Below, piece by piece: positions 26,688-35,004 of a DNA stretch of 64,000 bases. Within the stretch, counting starts at the first letter, position 1; each line of letters opens with the position of its first letter. Under the pieces are notes generated by a model that was not told the DNA's origin, did not search any database, and saw nothing but the letters and a program-made list of their open reading frames with translations. Source of the DNA: JAGORM01 sp050255815. GTDB lineage: Bacteria; Patescibacteriota; Microgenomatia; Levybacterales; GWA1-39-11. The DNA is taken from NCBI GenBank assembly GCA_050255815.1, contig JBLMVJ010000035.1, positions 1 to 64,000 on the forward strand. Reading direction: 5' to 3'. Made by a program: the position numbers and the translations under genes.

Positions 26688-27896
26688 ATGAGAATTCTTT
26701 TAATCACCCCATATTTCTATCCCCATAAAGGGGGAAGCCAGCAGTATGCGCTGGAGCTCTATAAAACCATCATGAAGCAGAATAAAGATATTCAAGTTGA
26801 TGTCCTCACCTATAACACAGACCAGTCAAAAAGTGTGGAAGAATATGAAGGGTTTACCATCTACCGTGTGCCTTGTGTCCAACTCCTGAAGGGACAATTT
26901 GCTATTCCTCATTATTGGGAGCTGAGAAAAACACTGAATAAACTATTCAGGGAAAACCGCTATACGTTTGTGAATAGCCATACGCGGTTTTTTGAAAGTT
27001 CCTGGTGGGCGCCGTATGTTGCTTCACATTTCCATACCAAATCTATCCTGACTGACCATTGCGCAGCACATCCCACCCATAAAACTAAACTGGTTACCGG
27101 CGTGTCATACGTAATAGATAAATTCATAGCGCCCCTGTTTTTGCAAAAATATGACTATATTACCGTGACTAATAAAGCCACCCAGGATTTCTTAAGCTCA
27201 CTTATTTCAAAAGAGTCAGAGGTTATTTATGGCGGCGTAGATACAAAACTCTTTAAACCCAGGACAAACAGGAGCAAAGAAAGAAAAATTTTAGGGATCA
27301 AAAAAAGATTTTCAAAGAATGATGTGGTGGTAGCATTTGTAGGCCGCATGATCTATTCCAAGGGTCCGCAAATACTTTTGGAAGCAGCCAAAAAAATTAC
27401 AAAAAAATACCCGCGGGCATACTTTATTTTTGGAGGAAACGGTAGCCTGTACCCTGAGCTTTCTGCCTTCCAAAATGACCATATTTTCTTTACCGGAGAG
27501 CTCACAAAAGAAGAAATATCTGACCTGTTAGCCAAGTCCGATGTCCTGGTTCATCCTTCTTTACACCATGAAGGCTTTCCAAATGTTATTTTAGAAGCAG
27601 GAGCAGCAGGCTGTGCAGTTATTGCAACAAATATGGGCGGAACGTATGAAATTATTACCCCCAGAACCGGGATCATGGTAAAACCAACAGTTTCAGCAGT
27701 AAGCTCAAAACTGGAGCTCCTAATAAAAAATGGCTTGCAAAGACGTAAATTGGGAAACAGCCTGCATAAATGGGTAGCTGATAATTACGACTGGAAAAGG
27801 ATTGCGAAGGTATACCAAAAATCCATGCAGGAAAAGATCCGGGAAAATACGTTACTGTTCCCAACCATGCGGATGCGCTCTATACCACGTCACTAA
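26688..27896 (+). CDS. Family 4 glycosyltransferase
   Basis: 402 residues with two Rossmann domains. The N-terminus is ILLITPYFYPHKGGSQQYALEL, the C-terminal donor site has VAFVGRMIYSKGPQILLEA and HPSLHHEGFPNVILEAGAAG (the E-x7-E motif region). It is cytoplasmic or membrane-associated and transfers a nucleotide-activated sugar during surface polysaccharide synthesis. The last 45 bp overlap the 3' end of the convergent galE, which is unusual; the extra C-terminal residues (MRMRSIPRH) lie in that overlap. Confidence 0.9.
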   Translation: MRILLITPYFYPHKGGSQQYALELYKTIMKQNKDIQVDVLTYNTDQSKSVEEYEGFTIYRVPCVQLLKGQFAIPHYWELRKTLNKLFRENRYTFVNSHTRFFESSWWAPYVASHFHTKSILTDHCAAHPTHKTKLVTGVSYVIDKFIAPLFLQKYDYITVTNKATQDFLSSLISKESEVIYGGVDTKLFKPRTNRSKERKILGIKKRFSKNDVVVAFVGRMIYSKGPQILLEAAKKITKKYPRAYFIFGGNGSLYPELSAFQNDHIFFTGELTKEEISDLLAKSDVLVHPSLHHEGFPNVILEAGAAGCAVIATNMGGTYEIITPRTGIMVKPTVSAVSSKLELLIKNGLQRRKLGNSLHKWVADNYDWKRIAKVYQKSMQEKIRENTLLFPTMRMRSIPRH

Positions 27897-28859
27897 CGAG
27901 TCAATACTCTGCTCCAGCGTATGTTCCGGGCTCCATTTTAAAAGCTCTTTTGCACGCGTTATATCTGCAACCATTTTGGCATATTCACCCTGGCGCGTTT
28001 GTGATTTTTCCAAAGGCAACTGAGCACCTGTTTTTTGCTCTACAGCTTTTATAATTTCTAGAACCGAGTTTCCGGATTCTGTCCCTATGTTCATAATTTC
28101 ACTATTGCCACCATTTAAAAGATACTCAAGAGCGAGAATATGGGCATTGTTTAGGTCTACTACGTTCACATAATCCCGGATAGGTGTCTTGTCCGGTGTG
28201 TCTACCTCAGGACAGGTCAGATAGAACGGCTCTATCCCTAAAGCACCGCGTACGGCATTCTGCATGAGGTGTACAGAAGGTTTTTTGCTGTCACCTATCA
28301 TTCCGTCATCTGTTGCCCCGCAGACGTTAAAATACCGCAAAATAACGTAATTTAGGCCCTTTAATTTTCCGTACCACTCAATCATTTTCTCTGTCATACG
28401 TTTTGACTCCCCATACGGATTACTGGGGTTGGTGGGATGTTTCTCATCTATGGGAACGTACTGGGCTTCCCCATACACGGCGCAGGTGGAGGAAAAAATA
28501 ATGTTTTTAATGTTACGGGAAAGCATGGCTGCCAGAAGGACCTGGGCGGACGTAGTGTTGTTCCCAAAATATTTCTCCGGGCTTTGCATAGATTCATTTA
28601 CTGAGCAATTGGCTGCATAATGGATAACTGCCTCTATGTCCGGATTTGAATCAAGCACGTGTTCTATGTCTTTTTTGATTTCACCTTCATAGATATTCAG
28701 GTTATCGCCAAATTTTTCTTGTAATGCCTGCATTGCACCATGGAATCCCGTGGAAAAGTTATCCAGGGCCACCACCTGGTAGCCTTTTTGGAGGAATAAG
28801 TAGGCGGCTACTGACCCTATATACCCTGCTGCACCGGTAATTAATATTTTCTTTGCCAT
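27852..28859 (-). CDS. galE: UDP-glucose 4-epimerase
   Basis: 335 residues. An extended SDR: the NAD-binding GAAGYIGS, the DNFSTG that follows the second strand, and the catalytic Ser-Tyr-x3-Lys set (SSTCAVYG and NPYGESKRMTE). It interconverts UDP-glucose and UDP-galactose, supplying donor sugars to the adjacent glycosyltransferases. It converges on the GT4 gene with a 45-bp overlap. Upstream lies a long structured spacer. Confidence 0.94.
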   Translation of the reverse strand: MAKKILITGAAGYIGSVAAYLFLQKGYQVVALDNFSTGFHGAMQALQEKFGDNLNIYEGEIKKDIEHVLDSNPDIEAVIHYAANCSVNESMQSPEKYFGNNTTSAQVLLAAMLSRNIKNIIFSSTCAVYGEAQYVPIDEKHPTNPSNPYGESKRMTEKMIEWYGKLKGLNYVILRYFNVCGATDDGMIGDSKKPSVHLMQNAVRGALGIEPFYLTCPEVDTPDKTPIRDYVNVVDLNNAHILALEYLLNGGNSEIMNIGTESGNSVLEIIKAVEQKTGAQLPLEKSQTRQGEYAKMVADITRAKELLKWSPEHTLEQSIDSLVTWYRAHPHGWEQ

Positions 28860-28891
28860 TTGGGGTTAATTGTAGCAAATTACCACAAAAA

Positions 28892-29076
28892 AAGCTTCCG
28901 GGTTTAACGGAGAGGGATGTTCTCCGTAAAGCCATAAAAAAACTCCTGACCCTTACGGAGAATAAGAATCCCTGCCCAAGACTCCTACTCTCCGTAACGA
29001 TCAGGAGCAATGGGACATGCCCAAGACTCCTGCTCCGATTTATCGGAGTGACTTTCTCCCTTTAAACCGGAAGCTT
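28892..29076. other. Structured spacer with long-range inverted repeat
   Basis: Outer arms AAGCTTCCGGGTTTAA (about 28892-28907) and TTTAAACCGGAAGCTT (29061-29076) are complementary with one bulge. Inside are repeated TCCGTAA and TTACGGA words, a 14-bp direct repeat TGCCCAAGACTCCT (28973 and 29019 region) and a CTCCGAT-TT-ATCGGAG palindrome (29033-29048). The region is directly upstream of galE on its strand. It could be a structured leader or a compound repeat element; no known RNA class is recognised. Confidence 0.5.
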
Positions 29077-29173
29077 CAAAAAGCCCAGTATATTGGGAAA
29101 AACGGAAATATATTTTCGTGAAAATAGTTGTAAAAACAATCTATTTTCATCAAAATAGCTTCATCAATTTTCC

Positions 29174-29202
29174 TTGACAGGAAAATATATTTTTGCTAAT
29201 TT
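29174..29202 (+). promoter_or_regulatory. Promoter of the candidate small RNA
   Basis: TTGACA (29174-29179), a 17-nt spacer and an extended -10 TGCTAATTT (-10 at 29197-29202). No protein-coding frame follows, which points to a non-coding transcript. Confidence 0.65.
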
Positions 29203-29208
29203 TATCTC

Positions 29209-29324
29209 AAAGTACTAGTCTCACCCTGCCTAGAGACTATGTACTTATAAATTTTCTAAAAGAGCATTGCTTTTCGTACTTAAGAATTTATACAACTAGT
29301 AGCGAAAGCGATGCTCTTTTTTTT
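29209..29324 (+). ncRNA. Candidate small RNA of about 115 nt with intrinsic terminator
   Basis: From the predicted start, a 13-bp hairpin (AAGTACTAGTCTC at 29210-29222 with its complement at 29233-29246, one bulge) is followed by a long terminator stem (29259-29276 with 29303-29319, about 16 bp) and a run of eight T. A TATAAATT/AATTTATA pair crosses the terminator stem, so a pseudoknot or an alternative fold is possible. It does not match tmRNA, RNase P or SRP RNA as far as I can tell. Promoter, structure and terminator together make a transcription unit likely. Confidence 0.6.
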
Positions 29325-29339
29325 GGTAAAGTACTGCTC

Positions 29340-29486
29340 TCAGAGCAAGACTACCGGAATATGTAACCCTTTTTTCAAAAGCTCCTTCAATTGCTCTTTT
29401 CCCACCTTGTCCACGGTTATCTGATATAAATCCGTCTCAAAATTCTGCTTCTTTTTTTCTTTGGTAAACAATTTAAAGAGCTTCAT
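29340..29486 (-). CDS. Small protein of 48 residues with its own promoter
   Basis: Begins MKLFKLFTKEKKKQNFETD and ends HIPVVLL; basic N-terminus, then a likely strand-helix-strand (YQITVDKVGKEQLKELLKKG). The -10 box TATACT lies 9 nt before the ATG and TTGAAA 17 nt further up. The coding pattern is regular, so I treat it as a genuine gene. Function unknown; the fold hint is that of a small alpha/beta domain. It is convergent with the small RNA and ends 16 nt from its terminator. Confidence 0.6.
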   Translation of the reverse strand: MKLFKLFTKEKKKQNFETDLYQITVDKVGKEQLKELLKKGLHIPVVLL

Positions 29487-29495
29487 AACAGATAA

Positions 29496-29524
29496 AGTAT
29501 ACCACTTCTTGTCAACTCTTTCAA
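29496..29524 (-). promoter_or_regulatory. Promoter of the 48-residue protein
   Basis: Minus-strand TTGAAA (29519-29524), a 17-nt spacer and TGGTATACT (-10 at 29496-29501). The predicted start gives an almost leaderless mRNA. Confidence 0.65.
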
Positions 29525-29780
29525 CCTATAGATAAACAGTCTACACCCTAGAGTTTTTAGGCATACAAAAAGGATTGTTAAATCAATGAAAAAAAATCAC
29601 AGAAAAAAATGTGGATAACTTTAGGGAAAATATTTTACCTCTTGACAGAGAATGTTAACGGGTTAAAAGGTTAAGAAAATTAAAGGGTTTTAAAAAAAAC
29701 GGAAAGAGTTTGGGGATAAGAAAAATTTGAGCAAACATCCAACTCGTTAACACGTGAACACGTTAACCGGTTAATAGTTT
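29525..29780. other. AT-rich spacer with GTTAAC repeats and a lone DnaA box
   Basis: Contains short GTTAAC/GGTTAA and AACACGT repeats around 29650-29775 and one perfect DnaA box (TGTGGATAA, 29610-29618). No gene is seen. A single box is not enough to call an origin. Confidence 0.4.
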
Positions 29781-30611
29781 TTACTCTACCATGCGGCCAA
29801 AGAAGATGCGGCCGGCATCAGTGGCTATGACGCGGGAAACTACTACCTTTATAGTCTTATCTATGAGGTTTTCACCGTTTTCTACTACTATCATGGTACC
29901 ATCAGGCAAGTACCCTACCCCCTGGTTAGGGCCTTTTCCACGTTGCACTATCTTCACAAAAAACTCTTCACCCGGAACCGCCGTAGTCTTTAAGATATTT
30001 GCCATTTCAAACAAATCTATAGACGTGGCACCGGTTATCCGGGCTTTTTTAGAGAGGTTGTAGTCACATGTAATAATCCGTCCACGGGTCTTTCTGGCAT
30101 AGCCAATAATCCGTTCATCTACCGGCTTTTTTCCGTCCTCATCATCTACGTTTAGCATCTTTACCCCGCGCATCTTCCGGAAATCCTCCAGGCTCTTTAA
30201 AGCGTTCCTGCCACGTTCTTTTTTAACGTCATCTTTAGAATCCGCAATGTTCTTTAATTCATCTAAAACACCGGAAAGGATGACGAAATTACCAATAAAT
30301 ACGCCAATTTTTACCAGGTCAAACACGCGGCCGTCTATAATAGCGGATGTATCCAGAATAAAACCGGGATCTTCTTTTTCTTTACTTGACCGTTTTCTGG
30401 AAGCAGGCCTGGGGACACTCTGGACTACCCGCTTTGCTACTTCTTCAGCAATCTGGGCAACTACTTTAGGCGGAAGTAAAATGCCCTGCACTGCCTGGCG
30501 CGCTATCCCACGCGCATTTTTATTAGACACTATCACTTCTGGGATCTCCTCCGTGCTTTTACGAGGTTTTTTTACTGCTGTTTTTTTTGTGGATGATTTC
30601 TTAACTGCCAT
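29781..30611 (-). CDS. PIN-TRAM domain protein (YacL-like, without the membrane part)
   Basis: 276 residues. A Lys/Thr-rich basic tail (about 1-25) and helical linker lead to a PIN nuclease domain at about 90-200, with acidic residues in ILDTSAIIDGRV, DELKNIAD, DERIIGYA and CDYNL. A C-terminal TRAM domain follows (GEEFFVKIVQRGKGPNQGVGYLPDGTMIVV). The PIN-TRAM order is that of YacL, but the N-terminal membrane helices of YacL are replaced by the basic tail. It is likely an RNase or RNA-binding protein in the cytoplasm. An extended -10 (TGTTATAAT) lies about 20 nt upstream. Confidence 0.88.
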   Translation of the reverse strand: MAVKKSSTKKTAVKKPRKSTEEIPEVIVSNKNARGIARQAVQGILLPPKVVAQIAEEVAKRVVQSVPRPASRKRSSKEKEDPGFILDTSAIIDGRVFDLVKIGVFIGNFVILSGVLDELKNIADSKDDVKKERGRNALKSLEDFRKMRGVKMLNVDDEDGKKPVDERIIGYARKTRGRIITCDYNLSKKARITGATSIDLFEMANILKTTAVPGEEFFVKIVQRGKGPNQGVGYLPDGTMIVVENGENLIDKTIKVVVSRVIATDAGRIFFGRMVE

Positions 30612-30765
30612 ATGTAATTCAGCTTCAATTATAACACGTAACGTGATATATCGGAATTCAGAATTGAATCCCGTTATACCACGTAGTGGTACAGAAGCAA
30701 TGCGATTCTATCATAGCTCAAACAACGTTAGATTACGTTCTAGTCCTGAGAAGATTCTGAGAATA

Positions 30766-32160
30766 TTAGGAAAGTTTGCTAACCAGAGGTAATAATCCCT
30801 TTGCAGTTTCCATGGTCACGGCTTTAAACCCAAACTTCTTTGCCTCCTTGATACGTTTTTCCAGGTTCATAACCTTCTTAATCTCTCCCAACAGGCCTAC
30901 CTCTGCTATGGCAGCAGTTTTAGCAAGCGATTTTCCTTTCAGGGAGCTTATGATAGACAGGCACACTGCCAGGTCTGAAGCCGGCTCTGATATCTTAAAG
31001 CCACCTACTACATTTACGTACACATCATACTTATCCAGCGGCAGCTTTCCATGTTTCTGCAGGATAGCCAGCAAGAGTTCCAGGCGTTTCTCTGAAACAC
31101 CGTTTGCAACGCGGCGGGGAAAAGCCAGGCTGGAATGGATTACTAATGCTTGTATCTCTACTAAAATAGGTCTGCTCCCCTCCATGATAACTGCTACACA
31201 AGAACCGGGGGAAGCAACAGAGTCACCCATGAACAATTCAGACAAGTCTGTAATTTGTTTAAGGCCATATTCTTCCATACCAAATATTCCCACCTCTGAG
31301 GTATCCCCAAACCTGTTTTTAAATGCCCGTAGAATACGCACTCCGGTCATTTTCTCTCCTTCCAGGTATAACACGGTATCAACCATATGGGACAACATCA
31401 TAGGGCCTGCCACCATCCCTTCCTTAGTCACATGGCCTATGAGAAAAACCGGGGTGTGAGTAGTCTTTGCAAAAGCTACAAGCCTACCCGTAGCATGGCG
31501 CACCTGGGGAATAGAACCTGCATAACCGGGGACGTCCCCACTCTCCATAGTCTGGATTGAGTCAATGATCAGCAGGTCAAAGTGTTCTTGCTGTGCCTGC
31601 TCCAGGGCTAAATCTATGTCTGAGGTAGCTAAGATAAATAAATTTTCCGAGTTAGTTTTCCTGTCTTTTTGCAGCCTTTGTGCCCGGAGAGTAACTTGCG
31701 CTTCAGATTCTTCACCGGTAACATACAGTATCTTGCGGGTGGCGGGTAGCGAGTGGCTTGTAGTTTTCTCACCACCTGCTACGTGCCCTTTGCTATCTGC
31801 CAGGTTAAGCGCCGTCTGTAAAAGTATTGTTGACTTACCAACCCCCGGATCTCCTGAAAGTAAGACTACGGAACCGGGGACAATCCCGGCTCTGGCCTCC
31901 TCCCCCAAAACTCTATCAAACTCTGAGAACCCCGTAGAAAACCGCTCTACCAAATTTACTTTCACATCACTTATCCTGGTCGGCTTTGCTGAGGAAACGA
32001 ATTTGGAACTGTGACTCTTTGCCCCTCTGCCCCTCTGACTCTCAGAAGTCTTAAACTCTTTCATGGTATTCCATTCCCCACACTCCGGGCATTTTCCGTA
32101 CCATTTTTGCGAGTCGTATCCGCAACTACTGCAGACGAATGAAATATTAGTTTTAGACAT
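30766..32160 (-). CDS. radA: DNA repair protein RadA with an extra peptide insertion
   Basis: 464 residues. A CxxC...CxxC zinc finger (C10, C13, C24, C27) leads to a RecA-like ATPase (Walker A GDPGVGKST at 103-111, the KNRFG motif) and a Lon-like C-terminal domain. RadA drives branch migration in recombinational repair. Between LAD and KILYVTGEES, where the family normally goes straight on, there is an insertion of about 20 residues (about 123-142, GHVAGGEKTTSHSLPAT). Its DNA resembles the CACGTAGCA and ACAAGCTACAAGC repeat words found in spacers. The linker after the zinc finger (TSESQRGRGAKSHSS) also matches a repeat in leuS. Confidence 0.94.
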   Translation of the reverse strand: MSKTNISFVCSSCGYDSQKWYGKCPECGEWNTMKEFKTSESQRGRGAKSHSSKFVSSAKPTRISDVKVNLVERFSTGFSEFDRVLGEEARAGIVPGSVVLLSGDPGVGKSTILLQTALNLADSKGHVAGGEKTTSHSLPATRKILYVTGEESEAQVTLRAQRLQKDRKTNSENLFILATSDIDLALEQAQQEHFDLLIIDSIQTMESGDVPGYAGSIPQVRHATGRLVAFAKTTHTPVFLIGHVTKEGMVAGPMMLSHMVDTVLYLEGEKMTGVRILRAFKNRFGDTSEVGIFGMEEYGLKQITDLSELFMGDSVASPGSCVAVIMEGSRPILVEIQALVIHSSLAFPRRVANGVSEKRLELLLAILQKHGKLPLDKYDVYVNVVGGFKISEPASDLAVCLSIISSLKGKSLAKTAAIAEVGLLGEIKKVMNLEKRIKEAKKFGFKAVTMETAKGLLPLVSKLS

Positions 32161-32184
32161 ATTTCCGAGGGAATTTAGAGTCTA

Positions 32185-32204
32185 GAATTCAGATTTCAGA
32201 ATTA
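32185..32204. repeat. AT-rich dispersed repeat in the radA-S1 spacer
   Basis: The 20-nt word GAATTCAGATTTCAGAATTA is found again, as its exact reverse complement, at 45244-45263 inside a loop of the first 23S intron. The spacer around it (32166-32236) consists of GAATTCTAAATTTTGAATTC-type repeats, also seen at 53508-53570 and inside leuS. Confidence 0.75.
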
Positions 32205-32236
32205 AATTTTGAATTCTAAATTTTGAATTCTAAATT

Positions 32237-33322
32237 CTACCGGTATCCTACGAAGGTCTTCGTAACAATAGGAGATAATACAACTACTCTCTTTTTGGTA
32301 TCAACTTCTACCACTTCTGCACTTACAGACTGTCCTGGTTCATAGGTGGTACCTGCAGGAATCTTGCTGGAAGAAATAAATCCATTTACACCGTCTCCCA
32401 GTTTAACAGTCACACCCTTTGACCTTACATCTGAAACGGTCCCGGTTACTTTCTCTTCCGGCTTAAACTTCTCTGCTGCTTTAGCAAATGAGTCGTTGAG
32501 CAGAGATTTTACTGAAAGGTTTACCCTCCTGTTCTCTGCGTCTACGCTTAACACTACCGCCTCAAATGCATCACCTTTTTTATATAAATCATTTAAGTTC
32601 TCTACCCTCTCATGGGAAATCTCAGAAATATGGATAAAACCTTCGGTAAGTTTTCCTTCTGTTGCCTGCGTAGTCACATACACACCATATGATGCAACCT
32701 GGGAAACAGTTACCGGCACTTTTTTATCTTTGGGGAAAAGTTTGCGCAAAATCTCTGCATCAGTTACATATGAAACAGCTTTCTGGGAAAAAATAGCCCT
32801 CTTTTTTGTTTTGTCAGACTCAATAATTTTTACTTCTATAGTTTTGCCGCTTAGGTTCTCTCCGTCAAGCACCTGTGAGTTAGGAAGAAAACCGCGGATG
32901 CCATTTTCTGCTTCAACAAAAAATCCGCCGCGGGTAGGTTCTAAAACTTTCACGCTTACGGTCAGGTTATCTGCCAGTGCCTTGTCTAAATTAGAGAAAA
33001 TGAGGTTGCCCAGCGTACGGCGCAGAGAAACAACAGGAAAACCCTCTTCTGCTTCAGGAGAAATAACAACAGCTTTTACTTTTTCTCCTACTTTCAGCAT
33101 GGAAAGCAGGTGGTTGAGGTTATTTTTATCAACTTCCAGAACTAATGCATCTGATTTTGCACCAATATCTAAAAGGATTTCTTGGGGAGTGAGTTTTTTA
33201 ACGGTTCCTTCTACTTCCTCACCTTTTTTAAACACCTTAAAACTTGAGGATGACCTGGCCATGAGCTCAGCCATGGAAGAAGCATGTCCTGGATTAGATG
33301 CGTTTTTGCTTGAAGTTGGCAC
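32237..33322 (-). CDS. S1-domain RNA-binding protein (ribosomal protein S1-like)
   Basis: 361 residues from a GTG start preceded by AAAGGGG. Four S1 (OB-fold) repeats are visible, beginning at about GEEVEGTVKKLTPQEILLDIG, LTVSVKVLEPTRGGFFVEAENGIRGFLPNS, VPVTVSQVASYGVYVTT...GFIHISEIS and KVTGTVSDVRSKGVTVKLGDGVNGFI. This matches short bacterial S1 proteins that help mRNA bind the ribosome. Given the many leaderless genes here, its role may be reduced or different. An ATG 16 codons in (MAELMARSS) is an alternative start. Confidence 0.85.
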   Translation of the reverse strand: MPTSSKNASNPGHASSMAELMARSSSSFKVFKKGEEVEGTVKKLTPQEILLDIGAKSDALVLEVDKNNLNHLLSMLKVGEKVKAVVISPEAEEGFPVVSLRRTLGNLIFSNLDKALADNLTVSVKVLEPTRGGFFVEAENGIRGFLPNSQVLDGENLSGKTIEVKIIESDKTKKRAIFSQKAVSYVTDAEILRKLFPKDKKVPVTVSQVASYGVYVTTQATEGKLTEGFIHISEISHERVENLNDLYKKGDAFEAVVLSVDAENRRVNLSVKSLLNDSFAKAAEKFKPEEKVTGTVSDVRSKGVTVKLGDGVNGFISSSKIPAGTTYEPGQSVSAEVVEVDTKKRVVVLSPIVTKTFVGYR

Positions 33323-33422
33323 TTAGTAATTCCCCTTTCATAATTAGAATGATACATTCTACCACAGGAAGAACCTATCCGCAAGGAAATTCCAAAGCTC
33401 TTATTTCCCTTCTGATCGATCC

Positions 33423-33480
33423 CTTCCAATTCCATCACTTGAAACAGAACCCATGAGAAACGAGTGAACGAGCGCCCGGA
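33423..33480. repeat. Dispersed intergenic repeat, copy B
   Basis: Runs from CCTTCCAATTCCATCACTTG to GAACGAGCGCCCGGAAAG. Shares CATCACTTG, ACCCATG(G)AG and GAGCGCCCG with copies A (16302) and C (55503). The rest of the spacer 33323-33607 has a perfect CAACTTTTT/AAAAAGTTG hairpin at 33576-33599 and no gene. Confidence 0.75.
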
Positions 33481-33607
33481 AAGAACACACATGAGGGACT
33501 GTTGCGAAGCGGTTCTTTCAGTGAGTGAACGAGTTTTGAATGGATGAATGGTTCATCGTGATGGCAGTTTTTGCTCAACTTTTTGCTGCCAAAAAGTTGA
33601 AAGAAAC

Positions 33608-34069
33608 CTAAATGAACCTAAAAAGAATCACGTAGAGGATAAAAACTGTGGCCACTTGTGTCACTATGCCCCACGGCTGGTCCAGGCGGGAATTAATAAG
33701 ATGCTGCACTTTATACATCCATTTGGACCATTGGGAGAATACATTATTAGTCCGCAAAATAAGGTACGGTGCCGTAATCCAGTCAGGCAGCTGGGCGGCA
33801 ATAACAGAAGCAAACAAAAGTATACTGTCTGTCCCCCCTAAAACCCCATGGTACAGTACATAAGCTGACAGAAAGCTAATCCCCACGTCTATACCGGATT
33901 CTATGACAAGCGCCTGCTTAGTCTTATCCCGGTGGTGGAGTCCGGTATCCCAGTGGGGAATTAAATCTAGCGCAAAATGGGAAACAAAAGAGGCTGGGAT
34001 TGCTACATATGGGTTGTGGAATTTTGCGGCAATAAGTGCTGCAACTAACGCGTGTCCGGTGGCTGTCAT
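33608..34069 (-). CDS. Membrane protein of the YbcI/DUF457-like type
   Basis: 153 residues with about four membrane helices. The N-terminus TGHALVAALIAA, then SHFALDLIPHWDTG, gives the H...H-x3-D-x3-H-x-D pattern of DUF457-like predicted membrane-bound metal-dependent hydrolases. The conserved His/Asp cluster suggests metal binding at the membrane face. The substrate is unknown. Single gene, not clearly in an operon. Confidence 0.7.
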   Translation of the reverse strand: MTATGHALVAALIAAKFHNPYVAIPASFVSHFALDLIPHWDTGLHHRDKTKQALVIESGIDVGISFLSAYVLYHGVLGGTDSILLFASVIAAQLPDWITAPYLILRTNNVFSQWSKWMYKVQHLINSRLDQPWGIVTQVATVFILYVILFRFI

Positions 34070-34164
34070 GCGATCAATTATATCAGATTTCAGATAACAC
34101 TGGTCTTCTTCCCGTCATAATTCTGTCAAGATTTAATAACTTCAATAAGGCAAAATAATCTTCT

Positions 34165-34350
34165 ATGAACAGCTATGAATTAGGGAAAAACATTGGACAA
34201 GCACAGGATAAAGGTATTGAACATAGGCTTTCTCCACCCAGGCCAGGCATAGAAACAAGAAGAATGACGACAAGGGCTGTAATAGATGTACTATTACTCA
34301 GAGAAAGAGGGATTACTCTTGGGAAACCTTCTGCCAAGAGGGTTAAATAA
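34165..34350 (+). CDS. Possible small protein before the M50 protease
   Basis: 61 residues, basic and Arg-rich (begins MNSYELGKNIGQAQDKG, then RPGIETRRMTTR). An AATAAT -10-like box lies 5 nt before the ATG, as in the leaderless genes here. It ends 17 nt before the protease gene. No family is recognised. Confidence 0.45.
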   Translation: MNSYELGKNIGQAQDKGIEHRLSPPRPGIETRRMTTRAVIDVLLLRERGITLGKPSAKRVK

Positions 34351-34367
34351 TCTGCTAAAATATCCTC

Positions 34368-34967
34368 ATGGATCTTTTGATAGGGGTTGTCATCCTCATT
34401 TTCTCTGCTATTTTACATGAGGTTATGCACGGATGGGTAGCTGATAAGTTAGGCGACCCTACGGCCCGGCTCATGGGGCGCTTGACCCTCAATCCCATCC
34501 CCCACATAGACCCGCTCATGAGCGTTGTCATTCCCATTATTCTGATTCTGGCACACTCCCCTATTATTTTTGGGGCTGCAAAACCGGTCCCGGTAAATCC
34601 TATGCATTTGCATGACGGGAAAAAAGATTTTGCACTGGTAGGACTAGCGGGTCCGTTAACTAATGCAGTTATTGCAATTATTGCAGCCGGCCTTTTACAC
34701 ATAGTTCCTGCTGATAACTTCATTGCCTATATATTATCCCTGGTAGTCCTCTATAACCTCATCCTGGCTTTTATCAACCTAATCCCTATCCCGCCACTAG
34801 ATGGATCACGGGTCATCACATTCTTGCTCCCTGACGATCTGGCACGCAAGTACCTTTCTATAGAGTCTTTTGGTATTGTCATCTTATTCCTTCTTCTGTC
34901 GTTTACTAATCTGGGAGCTGTCCTTTTCAACCTCATCACCTTCTCCATGCACTTATTAGGTTTGTAG
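34368..34967 (+). CDS. Site-2-protease family (M50) membrane metalloprotease
   Basis: 199 residues with about five membrane helices. The zinc site HEVMH is at residues 17-21 and the third ligand lies in NLIPIPPLDGSRV near 143, as in the family. No PDZ domain. It is the short form common in bacteria and archaea and should cut a substrate inside the membrane. TGCTAAAAT ends 6 nt before the ATG, so the mRNA is probably leaderless. The conserved NPxxH of related proteins is present as LNPIPHIDPL. Confidence 0.9.
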   Translation: MDLLIGVVILIFSAILHEVMHGWVADKLGDPTARLMGRLTLNPIPHIDPLMSVVIPIILILAHSPIIFGAAKPVPVNPMHLHDGKKDFALVGLAGPLTNAVIAIIAAGLLHIVPADNFIAYILSLVVLYNLILAFINLIPIPPLDGSRVITFLLPDDLARKYLSIESFGIVILFLLLSFTNLGAVLFNLITFSMHLLGL

Positions 34968-34996
34968 TTGCAAGAAAATACACAGTCTTGTACCAT
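34968..34996 (+). promoter_or_regulatory. Promoter of eno
   Basis: TTGCAA (34968-34973), a 17-nt spacer and TACCAT (34991-34996), ending 8 nt before the eno ATG. The -35 overlaps the end of the protease gene. Confidence 0.5.
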
Positions 34997-35004
34997 TAGT
35001 TCAG

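Noticed and set aside
29610..29618. DnaA box as a sign of an origin of replication
   Set aside because: Only a single box was found in the spacer; no cluster, no dnaA or dnaN next to it.
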